A DNA stretch of 64,000 nucleotides from Pseudopithomyces maydicus (GCA_026873275.1 JANTUC010000014.1:868001-932000); one strand, 5' to 3'; counted from the stretch's first letter, positions 48,077 to 59,344 are shown. The notes: generated by a model not told the origin, from the letters alone. Made by a program: numbers and translations.

Positions 48077-49720
48077 CTATGGAAGTGTGCTATCGTTCCA
48101 GATTTCTAAGGTATCGATCTTGATTGATTGCCGTTGGAGAGGAGGCAGGTCGATATCGATAACCATTTTTTCGACGGAGAATGTGAAGCTTGACGGCGTG
48201 GTAGGATCGCTGAAGGTGAATCCAGCCCCAGATGTGCGCTTCCACTGCCGGTTGGCAATTTTGAGATAATCTATAGAGGGGAGCAGCCTAAAAATGTAAA
48301 GGTTGTACACATGCTCTCGTACAGCTTCATCATAGTCAACACCAAACATAACACCTCCCTTAAAATGCTCTCCAGATGACTGGTCGTTTCCATCGAAGGC
48401 CATTATGATTGTGGGTGGAATATCTTCGAGTTTTTCGAACTGCTGCTCGCGCAAGTGAGTCCATATAGCGTCAGCACTAGGCGGCGTAGGTTTACTATCT
48501 CCAGCAGAGTCTGGCGCTGTATTCCAGCGTAGTGCTGTGTGCAATGACTCCCAGTCCACAATATCTGGAGTTATGGCCGGCATGGCATTCATCCAGCTGC
48601 GCGATAGCACGTACGGTTTCACGTCAGTCTTCTCTGTCGGCTGCAGCTCAGGTGGTGCTCCGTAGAGGCCTTTGACCTTTGTGTGCAGATTGGGAGATTC
48701 GAAGCCCAGAAAAGTATCGACTAGAACTCGGCGAAGAGGGTCAAAAAGATGAGGGAGTTTTTGAACAGCTTGGTCGAAAGATGGCCATGCCACGATGTCC
48801 AAGTCGTTTGGGTATGCAGCTGCAAGGTCTTGATCTTCACAGGTGAACGTGCCTAACACACTTTCCACAGGGCCATCCAATGTTTGTAGATCATTAGAAA
48901 TCAGTGATTCTTCTGTCGATTCAAATTGCAATGCAAGTAATCCTCGCACGAGCTCCTTTAGTTCAGCCCGCACAATCGCTAGCTCGTGGAATACGACGTC
49001 CACTTTCAGCTCAGTGGCCAAGGGCCGAAGATCATCCCGCGGCGACCCATAAGGATAATTTTCCGGTACAAGAACATGGAGAAGGTCGAGAAGGTCGTGA
49101 TACATTTCGTCTCCGTCGTCATCGCGATTAGTTTTACACCAATCCGGCAGGACCTCCTTGATGGCCTCGTCGTCGAATCCAAGAAATGTCCTCGCATGCT
49201 GAGCATCGTACGCGTTGTTACGAGCGTATCTTCGACGAGTAGCTTCATGAACAGCGTCATCAGCCATGGGGATGCTGCGTGTTGCAAGGCTCTGAAATAA
49301 AAGACGGCGTCCATCAGCGGGCGTTCTCATCCGTCCCATATTCCCCGTTTCCGACATGTTGAGCTGTTTATCTGGAAGCAGCCACACGAATGCGCGTTGA
49401 AAATCTAACAAGGATAATGAATCCGGTGGCGGACTGGATGGAGATCGGTAGAATGGTATTGAGCTGTGGTAGGCAAAGACCCGGCACACGGTTTCTGCAA
49501 AGCTACCTGGAATAGCGTGAGGAAGGTGCGATTGGACATGGCTGATGAGAGATGCTTTTTGTATACGGGGCTCCCCTGATGTGTCTACTGCAAGAGTGTT
49601 AAAGGTATGGGTAAGGGCTTCGCGATCGTTGTCGGAAAGCTGGCAATGGTGGGCGTTCGGGATGTCTATGCGACCTGAATAGTACTGCTTTGCAAGCCAG
49701 GCTGTGGTTGGAGCTGTCAT
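48077..49720 (-). CDS. TLDc-like domain protein
   Basis: A single exon of 547 residues from ATG 49720. The N-terminal 100 residues resemble the EF-hand-like region of fungal TLDc proteins (LTHTFNTLA; ASLISHVQSHLP). A long helical middle follows. The C-terminal third has the order expected of a TLDc domain: FKGGVMFGVDYDEAVREH, YIFRLLPSIDYLK, a GAGF segment and a final TLEIW that matches the usual (L/I)E(I/V)W end. TLDc proteins bind or regulate the V-ATPase or act in oxidative-stress resistance; yeast Rtc5 is one. The domain here is divergent, so the call is to superfamily only. No targeting signal is visible. Confidence 0.7.
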   Translation of the reverse strand: MTAPTTAWLAKQYYSGRIDIPNAHHCQLSDNDREALTHTFNTLAVDTSGEPRIQKASLISHVQSHLPHAIPGSFAETVCRVFAYHSSIPFYRSPSSPPPDSLSLLDFQRAFVWLLPDKQLNMSETGNMGRMRTPADGRRLLFQSLATRSIPMADDAVHEATRRRYARNNAYDAQHARTFLGFDDEAIKEVLPDWCKTNRDDDGDEMYHDLLDLLHVLVPENYPYGSPRDDLRPLATELKVDVVFHELAIVRAELKELVRGLLALQFESTEESLISNDLQTLDGPVESVLGTFTCEDQDLAAAYPNDLDIVAWPSFDQAVQKLPHLFDPLRRVLVDTFLGFESPNLHTKVKGLYGAPPELQPTEKTDVKPYVLSRSWMNAMPAITPDIVDWESLHTALRWNTAPDSAGDSKPTPPSADAIWTHLREQQFEKLEDIPPTIIMAFDGNDQSSGEHFKGGVMFGVDYDEAVREHVYNLYIFRLLPSIDYLKIANRQWKRTSGAGFTFSDPTTPSSFTFSVEKMVIDIDLPPLQRQSIKIDTLEIWNDSTLP

Positions 49721-50418
49721 GATAGGATGTTGGCTTATATTTGAGAGATGGGATGAGCAACAGCGTTGTGAAGAGATGTTACGGTTGAGTTCTTATTCTG
49801 GTGTTTTGGCCCCAGAAATTACCTATTTGATACTAGACAACTACCAGCTCAGCGATCACAGTCAATCTTACATTGAATGTAGAGTTGCATAATTTTCCTT
49901 CTAAAACACCAAAATAAATAGTAAGACAACGGGGGAACTTACCAAGGTAGACGTACATTATCAATGAATAAAACGAGAATCACATCAGCCAATGGGAAAA
50001 TTTCGACGTTGACCAGTATTGAGAATCTCCTTCTGTTCTAACCTTCTTATTCAGTTCATGCATCATCAAAATGAACCCAAATATTTGATACATTGCCTGG
50101 GACCAATGGTATCGCCATGACGAGGTATACGGACGCTGTACTTATGAACATCCCCGCACAGAATGCTCTGATTGGGTATTCAACCATCAGCCGGAATACA
50201 CTGTGGTGGATAACAATTTACTTTCCTACACATGATATCATAAGCGAGCTCTCAAAGTATCATCCTCTGAGGTGTCACATACCCAATACATAGGTATAAA
50301 GCAGGTAAATAAAGTCAATCACAGAGCAGCACTGGTCAACAACAAAATAATCTCCAGGTGTCTCAGCCAATTGTCCACGCAAAGTTTGAGATATCTTTTC
50401 AGGGTTATTCTATTCGAC
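49721..50418. promoter_or_regulatory. Divergent intergenic region, TLDc-like / pectate lyase
   Basis: About 0.7 kb with promoters for both genes. CCAAT occurs more than once on the plus strand (for example in cagccaatgg near 49985 and in cagccaattg near 50365). These could be CCAAT-complex sites, but none exactly matches the galacturonate-responsive consensus I remember. Confidence 0.4.
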
Positions 50419-51396
50419 ATGAGAATGGTTCTATTCTTTTTTGCCATCCTATTTAGCTTCTCGCTCGCAATTACTTGTCCCGATTCCTTGGTTGATGGCT
50501 TTGCTTCAGCTGCTGGAGGCACCACCGGTGGCGGAACTTCTCCCGCAGTCATAGTGACCACAGCTGCAGACTTAATAACCGCTGTTGCAGCGCCTGGACC
50601 TGGAACAATCATCATAGATGGAACCATCGACACTGGTGGCGCAGTTTCAGTCCAAAGCGACAATACTATACAAGGTGCTAATGCGAATGCTACCATTGTT
50701 GGAGGATTCGACCTGAGAAATGCGAGCAACGTAATTATTCAGAATCTCAACATCCACGTTGTAGGGGCAGTTGATGGCATTGCCAGTAGGAATTCCTCCC
50801 ACGTCTGGTATGATCACCTCAACATCTGGGACGCTTCCGACGGTCTCCTCGACATCACTATTGAATCGGATTACCAAACCGTATCTTGGTGCAGATTCTG
50901 GTACAGCAATTCCTCACTCAATCACCGGCTGGCAAGTCTTGTTGGCTCTGGAGGTGGCGATCACCCTGAAGACGAGGGGAAGCTTCATGTGACATATCAC
51001 CATAACTGGTGGGAAAAGAACATCCAGGAACGTATGCCGCGGCTCATGTATGGAGAAGCCCATATTTACAACAATTACTACACATCTTCAGGAAACAACT
51101 ACGCTGTGGGTTTCGGGTCTTATGGTTCGGTTTCCATCCAGAACAACTACTTCAAAGGGATGAAAGACCCTCATAAGTTCTTGTATGACGTGTATGCGTA
51201 TGCTGGCGATTCAGGAAATGTTTACGAAAACACCACTGGATTGAGAGATTCAGGAAAGAAAGGCAGCAAAGATGTCGCTGGGCAGGAGGGATTCAAATAT
51301 GATCCGGTCTTGCCCCCATACCCGTTCACTTTGAATGTAGCATCTGATGTACCTGAGCTTGTGCAGACTTGTGCAGGACCACGTACAATGTCATAG
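50419..51396 (+). CDS. Secreted pectate lyase, PL1 family
   Basis: A single exon of 325 residues. The ATG at 50419 is chosen over upstream in-frame codons because it opens a strong signal peptide (MRMVLFFFAILFSFSLA) directly before ITCPDSLVDGFA. Polysaccharide lyase family 1 motifs are present: WYDHLNIWDASDGLLDI (calcium-binding Asp), SWCRFWYSN, and HHNWWEKNIQERMPRLMYG with the catalytic Arg in RMPR, then AHIYNNYY. The enzyme cleaves polygalacturonate by beta-elimination outside the cell, with calcium. It lies 1.8 kb from the end of an L-galactonate dehydratase gene, so two steps of pectin use are neighbours. Confidence 0.95.
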   Translation: MRMVLFFFAILFSFSLAITCPDSLVDGFASAAGGTTGGGTSPAVIVTTAADLITAVAAPGPGTIIIDGTIDTGGAVSVQSDNTIQGANANATIVGGFDLRNASNVIIQNLNIHVVGAVDGIASRNSSHVWYDHLNIWDASDGLLDITIESDYQTVSWCRFWYSNSSLNHRLASLVGSGGGDHPEDEGKLHVTYHHNWWEKNIQERMPRLMYGEAHIYNNYYTSSGNNYAVGFGSYGSVSIQNNYFKGMKDPHKFLYDVYAYAGDSGNVYENTTGLRDSGKKGSKDVAGQEGFKYDPVLPPYPFTLNVASDVPELVQTCAGPRTMS

Positions 51397-51734
51397 CTTC
51401 TCCGCAATGCCTAGTCTTGTCTCACTTGGTTTACTATTCGTAGTGCAGTTTCACTTGTCGAAATGTTTTCGAGGGATCTGTTGCCGAAAATATAGGATCG
51501 ATTTCACTTGCAGCGATATATGTGGCGTACTGTATGGATGGAAGGAGCAAGTCAAGTCATATGCAGTTGCCTGCCTACACTGTGTCCTCCTACCTCACTT
51601 CGCAAGAACTAGAAAGCACTAAATCAAAGTGGACACACGCGATAACGAATATGACGCCATTTCTACAGAACCTTGATTTTTGCGACAACCTCCATCGCTA
51701 GCTTTTCATTCACAGCCCTGCCACTGCTGAAAAG
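51397..51734. other. Short intergenic
   Basis: 3' flank of pectate lyase and promoter of the next plus-strand gene. Nothing recognised. Confidence 0.35.
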
Positions 51735-53112
51735 ATGATGCCCACGTACATGGGGGTGGTCTCTCCGGTCCCCAGGCCCATGGATGCCTCTTGGTTTGGG
51801 CGCTTGGGAGATCCCCGTCTCTCATCTCCGTCCGTCTCCACTGTGGCTTCCCTCGGATCTCCCAGATTGGCGGCTCTCCGATCTCATCGGGACAGCCGTC
51901 TCTACAACATCTACTCCCCCACCAACTCTCCGCAATTACCTACTCCGGCTTCTCCGCTATCCCTACCCATCCCTAATCCAGCTTCTCGACAACATTCCAG
52001 CTCCTCCAACAACTCTTCCCATGCTAGCCTGTTTCCAACTCCTGCAAAACAGATTCATTTTGCTGGACCACGCAAGACCTGTTGTCCTTATTGTGGTGTC
52101 GACCCTACTCTGATTTATCCTCTACACCCCTGGGACTGTAGTGGATCGCGGTGGAAGCTTCTTCAGCTCAGCTATCAAGAAGCCAAACCATATCTGGAGA
52201 ACAAACGCAAAGTAAAATATCGCAGAAAACAACGAAGACTCAGAGAGGGCAAGGGTTGGCACGGCAAGTGTCGAAAAATATCCAGAAAGATCCAGAAACT
52301 AGATCTGAAGCGATTCTTTGCTCGTATCTTCAATTGGGAGCACGGTAAACAGACGCCAGAAAAGAAGAGAGGGACACATAGTCCACAGGAACCCAGATTT
52401 GATCTAGTTGTTACTAGTGCCAGTGAGCCCATTGCAACACAAGATGATCGAAACGTACAAGGACTTGAAGCACGGCTCACACGGGAGGAACTCGTACGAG
52501 AGCCTGAAGCTCGAGCGGACGGCCAGTCGGCTGCTTCATCGGATGCAGGAGACTGCGTCTGAAGATTCGTTGGAGAATACTAAAGCACGGGTCTTGGGTG
52601 AGGATTTGTCGTCCAGAATAGTATGGCTCTGAGCTGACTGCCTGCTTGAAGCAAATGCTAGAACAATATACGGTCCCGCCCGCTACCTCGAAGTCATTAC
52701 CTACGGCAGCACCTCTTCTCGCAAGATCGCCGCTGCAATTGTCGAACACAATCCTACCGGTCGTTCGTACGTTCATTGTTGCTCCGCGAAAGAAGATACC
52801 CGACTCGCTGCTCTGGAGCATTTATTGGTCATACAAGAAGATATTATGCAGCGCTTGATGGACCGGGAGGGGATCACAAGCAGTGGTTGGTTACCAGCAA
52901 CTGCACAAGCTCAGCACGCACAAGTTTTCAGCAGCATGTCGGACATCGCAGCATCCAACCCCTTCCTTCACGGCCCTCATTCCCATGGCCCTTCCAACGC
53001 TCCGTCTAAAGCACCCAGCCCCAGCTTCTCTTCTGTACCATCCTCTGCACCGTCTCAACCCCAGCCACTTCGTCCTGGTCGTGTGCAATGGATGATGGGC
53101 TCTGAAGGTTAG
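51735..53112 (+). CDS. Unknown three-exon protein with a Cys cluster
   Basis: Exons 51735-52344, 52418-52597 and 52652-53112 give 416 residues. The model joins three frames through a 73-nt intron (gtaaac...ttactag) and a 54-nt intron (gtgagg, branch-like ctgac, gaag). Reading straight on in the first frame to 52562 gives poorer codon third positions. The first 110 residues are Ser/Pro-rich. Residues about 113-135 hold a Cys cluster (KTCCPYCGVDPTLIYPLHPWDC) that could bind zinc. A strongly basic helix follows (KVKYRRKQRRLREG). The C-terminal half contains a compact region (ARYLEVITYGSTSSRKIAAAIVEHNP; AALEHLLVIQEDIMQRLM) and a Ser/Pro tail. I do not recognise the family. Confidence 0.65.
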
Positions 53113-53193
53113 TCAACGTAGGCATTCTCCAGGGTTGTCAGTCAATATGCATTCTAAATTTCTGTAAATTATTTGCACCCGCACCTCGTGATA

Positions 53194-54992
53194 TTATATC
53201 TTTTCACCCTCTAGGATGGGCCTCGCCTCCTCGCTTCTCCACCAACTCACGCCTTCTTTGCCAGGGAAAGAAAACCTATCCATGCTCTCGGGCTTCATCT
53301 CTACGCTGTAACCAGGGCTGGTAGGTGTGACGTAGTAGCCGTTCTTAATCTCGGATGGGTGATAGAAGTGCTCGTGGAGATGGTCTACATATTCGAGAAC
53401 CGACTTCTTGGCCGAGACGCAGATGTAATCGATTGTTGAAAGATGTTGTGTGTATTCGGGAAGACCGACACCACCACTGTGAGGCACAATCGGAATATTG
53501 AACTGGAATTTGTTAACGCTCGCCTGATCAATTGAATTCGTAGCAAAGCATACCTTCGCAGCCATCAGCAGAACTGCAATGACCTCATTGACTCCGCCAA
53601 GACGGCAAGCATCGATTTGGCAGACATCGATGGCGCCTGCAGCAAGGAACTGCTTGAACATAACGCGGTTCTGGCACATCTCACCAGTTGCAACACCGAT
53701 TCCATATGGCTTGAGCGCTTCTCTAACGGCCTTGTGTCCGAGAACTGCTTACGGTTAGTCCTGTCTTCTCACCAGTTTGACAGAGATAGAAGGATAATAC
53801 GTACCATCATCAGGGCTCGTCGGCTCCTCGATGAACCACGGCTTGAACTCCGCCAGCTGCTTCATATACTCGATCGCCTCCGGCACACTCCACACCTGAT
53901 TCGCATCCACCATCAACACGTTCCCCTTGTCAAACCCAATGATCTCCCTCGCAATGCTCAACCTCGTCCTGTCCTCCGCAATATCGCTTCCGACCTTCAA
54001 CTTGAAATGCTTATATCCCTTATCCAGTGTCTCCTTCAACAAGCCCCTCATCTTGTCCTGGCCGTAACCCAGCCACCCTGCGCTCGTAGTATAAGCAGGC
54101 ACAGCCTTCGACTCAAGAGCCTCCTGAATACGCTCTTGCTTGCCGGCCTCGGCCTTGGTGAGAATCTCCAGCGCCTCCTCGGGTGTCAGTGCATCGGTGA
54201 TGTACCGGAAGTCGATGAGGGAGACGATCTGTTGGGGGGTCATGTCGGCAACGATGCGCCAGACGGGCTTGTTGAGCGTCTTAGCCCAGAGGTCCCAGAT
54301 GGCGTTTACGACGGCACCGAGAGCAAGGTGGATAACACCCTTTTCGGGGCCGATCCAGCGGAGTTGGGAGTCGTTGACCTTGGTTGGGTCAGCTATGTTT
54401 TAAGATTATAAAAATCGCCACGGAAAGCTCGAAAACAGGACTTACAAGGTGGCGCCATGTCTTTCCCCAGTTCTCCACGAGCGACTCTAGAGTGCGGCCC
54501 TTTATACGGTCGGCTAGGTGCTCGATGGCGGCGCAGACGATTTCGTTACCACGTCCTATTGTGAAGGTCTATACTAGACGTTAGTATATTGACTTCAAAT
54601 GTTTGCTCTAGTTCATTCCAGGCAGTACGTGTTTTTCCCTTTCTCATAATGTCCCCAAAAAAACATATGCGCCTGCGGGGCTAAACTTTGTACAATATGC
54701 GGATATATGCTCATCCGCTCGTTGAGAACCGAAAATTCAAGAGAGAAGAGGAAGAGACAGAAAGCACAAGGGCACCTCACCATTCCATGACCTTGGAACT
54801 CGGAATCTGTCTTCAAGATGGCATATGCAGCAGAGTAGTCACCCGCCGCGTTCATAGCATCGGAACCCGTCTTGTCGAGGGATGTCTACATCCATTAGCC
54901 CTTTCCACTCCTCAACACTCAAGCCGCCCCCAGAATTAATCACTTACGGGAAACCGCACGTCCCTCGTCTCAACACCTGTGATGGTAACCAT
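53194..54992 (-). CDS. gaaB: L-galactonate dehydratase, enolase superfamily
   Basis: Six exons on the minus strand (54948-54992, 54781-54885, 54446-54568, 53805-54378, 53554-53744, 53194-53502) give 448 residues. The sequence matches the fungal LGD1/GaaB group: TSLDKTGSDAMNAAGDYSAA near the start, WIGPEKGVIHLALGAVVNA, a barrel with FKLKVG, MVDANQVW (metal Asp), FIEEPTSPDD (Glu), VATGEMCQNR (Glu) and PHSGGVGLPEY (His). It dehydrates L-galactonate to 2-keto-3-deoxy-L-galactonate, step two of fungal D-galacturonate catabolism, in the cytosol. Intron 2 is unusually long (212 nt). Intron 5 (51 nt, 53503-53553) is a multiple of three and stop-free, so retention would add 17 residues. It converges with the unknown gene at 51.7 kb, beyond which lies a pectate lyase. 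Confidence 0.92.
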
Positions 54993-56004
54993 ATTGTTTT
55001 ACGGTATGCAGAACCTCCGTTTCAACGTGTAGGTATATATATATATATTCGAACTCGTTACCGACGCCAGCGCAATGGAGGGAAAGAAAGCAGTTCGATA
55101 GGAGGAACGGGCACACGGCTCCAAGCGGAAGAATTATATATATATACGTCTCGATGGAAATTTCCAATCTGCCTCAAACCACCTATACATATACGTCGAG
55201 CCATCCCCCCAATTGCCCCTCAACGCGCCCACGCCGCCCGCGCGTCCACAAACACAACCCCGCACCCGCCAGCTAATAGGTGGAGAATTTGATTTCCGGG
55301 GACGCTGGTACCCGTCGGAGGGCAGCGCTCGGCAACTCAAGGGCCGATTTGCGGCTATGGTGCCGGTTTGGACTAGTCTAGTGTGTATGGGGGTTTGGAG
55401 GCGGCAATGTGCTCACGTGCGGAGGGTGGGCTCGTCTAGATTTCCACGAACCCGGGGAGCGCAGAGGGCTTGTTGGAGCCGCAAAGCTTGTTCTACTGTA
55501 CTCACTTGATGGACGATGACTCACAGGCACTCACGGTCTAGTTGGGGTGTGGGGATGGGCGTGGGTAGTAGAAGAACTATCAGGTTGCGCTGCATGGTAA
55601 AACTGCAGGTTAGTAGAATACGCATACAAACCACACCAAGCACATGAATTCAATTTTGATTTTGATCGCAATCATTTTATCTACTCATTAGTGTTTCCCC
55701 AATGAAGGTGGCAGACCTAGCTCTCAAGAAGACCCATCCAAGCCTTGCTATGTATCATACATGATGACGTGAATGGTCCGAAAGTGCTGCACTAAATGAA
55801 TAAATCAATATCTCCCTAGATGTGAAAAATAACCTTTTCGCCATACTCACTGCTCTCGGCGGTCTGCATGAACGTATGACCTTGGGGGAAGGGAGGCCCG
55901 CGGAGGGACCTTAAATGTGTTTGGCTCGCGTGCGCTCGGGGGATGAACCTAGGCAGGCGTGAAGGCTTGTCCAGCTCTTCTAGGTGGAGCGGAGCACTCA
56001 GCGC
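54993..56004. other. Intergenic: gaaB promoter and RBM25 3' flank
   Basis: Contains TA-dinucleotide runs near 55028-55046 and 55134-55146 just upstream of the gaaB start, and a C-rich CCAAT-containing string (tcccccccaat-like, about 55204-55213). No gene supported. Confidence 0.4.
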
Positions 56005-58300
56005 TTATTTGATACCGCGTTTTTCCGTCTCGCTGTAGTAGATGACCATGCGCCAGAGCTTCTTGACAAGGCCTTCGGCCTCGTCTTCAAGGACTGGCTC
56101 AAGGTTGTCCACCAGCAAGTCCGCACCGCCATGAGCCCTCAGATGCTCGACAATGGTATCGACGATCATATCCTCTTGCAAGCCAAGGAGATCGAGAACC
56201 TTGCTTGCAGCCCACTTCTTGATATCCTCATCGATGTTCTTGTCAAGCAGGTGCTCCCAAGAAACTTGCCACTTCCATAGACCCTCCTTGTCGGATGGGA
56301 TGTCACGGGCAAGTTGCTTCTGGGCATCCACAATCTCCTCTTGGGTGAGGTTGGCGCGAACAGCGGCATCGAAGTTGATCGGAATGAGAGTTCGCTTCTT
56401 CGTATCAGCTGGATCAGCAGTCTCTTCATCCTCAAGGAGGTTTTCGACATCAGCGGCAGTGCGACGAGGTGCGGATTTTTGATCGAGCTTCTTAGCTGCC
56501 GCTCCGAGGGAGATCTTGAAGCCCCTCTCTGGCTCACGGGTCGTCTGGGCGCGGAGCATCTCCTCTGCCTGTTCGTTGAGGAAAGCATCGGCCTGATCGC
56601 GTGCGTCAGCCCGCTGTTTCTGTTTCGTCGCCATCTCGCGGTCTTCCTCGTCTCTATCGATGTTATCCTCCCGCTCTTCACGTTCCTTGAGCCGCTGTCG
56701 CTCGCGCATATAAGCGCTGTGATCACGGTAGTACAGGTGATTCCTACGCGCGTCTTCTTCATCGTCATCGAAGCTCTTGAGATAGCCTGCAGCTGCCTCA
56801 CGAGCCTTCTCCTTGTCGGCTTCTTTATTCTTGTCAGCGTTGTATGTCCGCTCCAATGCAGAGACTGCTCTTCCCTCCTGCTTGTTCCAACGGTTAAGCT
56901 CCCGATCGTACGAAACATCGTGATCTGCATCGCGTTTCTTCTTGCGTCGCTCTTCGATCTCCGAGTCGCTTGCGGGGTCGTCGTCGTCTTCACGGCTTAT
57001 AGTGCCACCGTTGATCAGAGCTTCGCCGTTGACAAATTTCAGATTGCCCTGGTAATCGCGGGGGAACTGCGATCCCTTGGGTCCACTAGGTGCGCCTTGA
57101 ACTCCCCTATCAGCACGGGGTCCAACAGGGACGCCATTGGCGCCGCCACCACGCCCTTCATTTGCAACCTCCTCCTCTTTCCTCAGACGTTCCAGGTCCC
57201 TCTGGTTTGAGCGGTCACGGAACGCAGCGATTTCGGCTGCTACGGTCTCGCGCATCTCAGCTGGAATATCAGAGAGGTCATCTTCGCCACTAGCTGTAAT
57301 GTCAATCTGAACAATATCAGGATTATCTTGGTTCTGTCCATTCGCATCCATGATTCCTGCGTCGCCATCGAGATCGGTGTGGGGAACATCTGGTGGGTTG
57401 AACAAAGATGCGATCACACCGTCGAGCGCTTCTTTGGCGGTGTCAAGTCGAAAGGACATGGACGTCTCGTCCTCGTTCTTGGTCCAGTCCTGCGCATATT
57501 TGACCGAGGCGTCATCGATGACAATCTGCAGCTTTGAAGTCTCCACCTCATCACGAGGTTTCTGTTCGCCGGGAGTTTGCCGCTTGGTTGGCACCTGCAC
57601 ATCCTCAAACAGCTCCGTAGCAATACGCAAGCTTTGCGCATCACCATATTCGGCGAAGCCAAATGTCTGCACCTTGTCGTTGGCATCCTTTGCACGTGTG
57701 AACCGCGTGAAAGTACCGGCCGTCTCGAGGATCCTCTCAACATTGAGATCACCAAGAGCGGCAGGGATGTTGCCCACGAAAATGGTCCGCGCAATCTCCT
57801 CGCGTGTGGGAGGGTGGACAGGCGCCGAATTGTCGCGTCTCGAGTCCCGATCGTCCATTCCCAAGCCGCGTCGAGCAACAGGGGTTCCGCCATCGCGCCG
57901 ACCGGTGAGGCTGTCTAGGTTGCCGCCGCGCTGTGTTCCCGAGGTTCCCAAGCGAATGACGGGGGCGCTGAAGTTGATGTTCGACATGCCCGCGGGCGGC
58001 TGGAAGCTCGAGGGGAGAGGGCGCGGTCCGCCAAGTTGGGGAGGTCCATTGAATTGGACACCCGGCGGTGCTACGCCGGGAGGCGCTGAGCCTGCGCCAG
58101 GAGGACCTAATACTGTTGTCAGGACGCCTGTAGTTGAGCGATATAGCTCGAGCGCCGGGTTTGAACTCACCCATGCCTGGGGGACCTGGCATGCCTGGAG
58201 GTGCTCCATAGCCTGGAGGACGGTTATATCCTACGACGACCTAATCAGCTGCTACCAAACGGCTGTGGTGACATGACTTACCTCCGTAGTTGTTGTACAT
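56005..58300 (-). CDS. RBM25/Snu71-type splicing factor (RRM + PWI)
   Basis: Three exons (58282-58300, 58171-58230, 56005-58106) give 726 residues. Exon 1 is only 19 nt (MYNNYG). A Gly/Pro-rich N-terminus is followed by an RRM at about residues 130-205 (RNP2 TIFVGNIP, RNP1-like QTFGFAEY). A long charged region rich in Arg, Glu and Asp comes next (REEREDNIDRDEEDREM), and a PWI domain closes the protein (LWKWQVSWEHLLDKNIDEDI to the end). RRM plus C-terminal PWI with an RE/RD linker defines RBM25, related to yeast Snu71 of the U1 snRNP. It should act in the nucleus in 5' splice-site selection. Both introns (51 and 64 nt) join in phase 1. Divergent from the mitoribosomal gene. Confidence 0.92.
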
Positions 58301-58591
58301 CTTTCCCGCGCGCAATCTCACAATCCGAAACTTGAGCGAGTGGACACAAGAGGGTATTACTAAGTGTTTGCACAGGCGCGTAGCAGGTGCGAAGGTGAGA
58401 GGCAACCGCAAATCTATAAGGCGCGCGGGCACGACCCACCCGCGTCAACGCCAAGACCCGAGAAACTACCGGCGAATTTGGAAAGCGCGACCAACACCCA
58501 TCTCCATCACCTCCCTTACTTCCCCGATATTCCGGTGAGCCATGCGCCGTTCTCTGTCTGTTAGCCTATAGAACAGAAGAAGACATCCATC
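58301..58591. promoter_or_regulatory. Bidirectional promoter RBM25-like / MRP21
   Basis: 291 bp separate the two divergent start codons, so both core promoters and leaders are here. No TATA box recognised. Confidence 0.6.
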
Positions 58592-59344
58592 ATGGGCTCC
58601 CGCTCGCTCGGCGAGCTCCTGCTCCACCCAGCTTCGCTATCGCGCATCTCCCTCGCCCAAAACTTCAGAACAGCCGCCCCGTCATGGACCACGTGCCGTA
58701 TGATCTCGAACTCGAGCGCCTCGAAGGCCGCACAGCCGCAACTTCGGGGTGAGGAGTCATCCCAGGCTCCCGCCCAGCCCGCATCGAATGCCCCTTCGCA
58801 GAAGCAATCGCCGGCAGGTGCTGCCCAGACCAGCCAGGCCATTGACAGCCTTCTCGGAGATATCCCAAGCTACACTCCCCGAGGACGGTCGGCGTATGGA
58901 TCACAATCGTCAGGGAGGTCAGCGGCCTCAATGGGCGCCAAGGTATTCGGTGAAAGATTCGCGGGCACACGACAAACATTTCAGTTCAGGCGCGCAGGCC
59001 TCGATATTGATAGCATGACTGGCCTCTCTATGCCTTCACAAGAAAAGAAAGCTGCCGCTGCCATACCACCGGAGGAGCAGGTCTACCCGCGACTGAACCC
59101 TACATACGGTCGCACCGTTACTTTGGATGAGGAACGTGGCCGTGACCTGGTCCGAGGAATCGGTATGCTGAATACGTTGATGGCGAGGAACAAGGTCAGG
59201 GCAGACTTCAATAAGCAGAAGTTCCACGAGCGAGGTGGTTTGAGGAGGAAGAGGTTAAAGAGCGAGCGATGGAGGGCGCGCTTCAAGAGGGGCTTCAAGG
59301 ATGTAACATCTCGTGTGGGCGAGCTGACACGGAAGGGTTGGTAA
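58592..59344 (+). CDS. MRP21: Mitochondrial small-subunit ribosomal protein bS21m
   Basis: A single exon of 250 residues. The N-terminus (about 1-45) is Ser/Arg/Ala-rich with almost no acidic residues, fitting a mitochondrial presequence. The Ser/Gln/Pro-rich middle is variable. The C-terminal 70 residues are the S21 domain: LDEERGRDLVRGIGMLN, VRADFNKQKFHERGGLRRKR and LKSERWRARFKRGF, the last being the conserved basic patch of bacterial bS21 and fungal Mrp21. It belongs to the 37S subunit of the mitoribosome. Fungal members are long because of the N-terminal extension, as here. Confidence 0.9.
   Translation: MGSRSLGELLLHPASLSRISLAQNFRTAAPSWTTCRMISNSSASKAAQPQLRGEESSQAPAQPASNAPSQKQSPAGAAQTSQAIDSLLGDIPSYTPRGRSAYGSQSSGRSAASMGAKVFGERFAGTRQTFQFRRAGLDIDSMTGLSMPSQEKKAAAAIPPEEQVYPRLNPTYGRTVTLDEERGRDLVRGIGMLNTLMARNKVRADFNKQKFHERGGLRRKRLKSERWRARFKRGFKDVTSRVGELTRKGW

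Noticed and set aside
49721..55700. Possible galacturonate-responsive (GaaR) promoter elements near the pectate lyase and gaaB
   Set aside because: Several CCAAT-containing strings come within one or two bases of the remembered consensus TCCNCCAAT, but none matches exactly.
56314..57210. 298-codon open frame antisense to the RBM25-like gene
   Set aside because: It mirrors a biased, charged coding sequence on the other strand and has no start context, intron or domain of its own.
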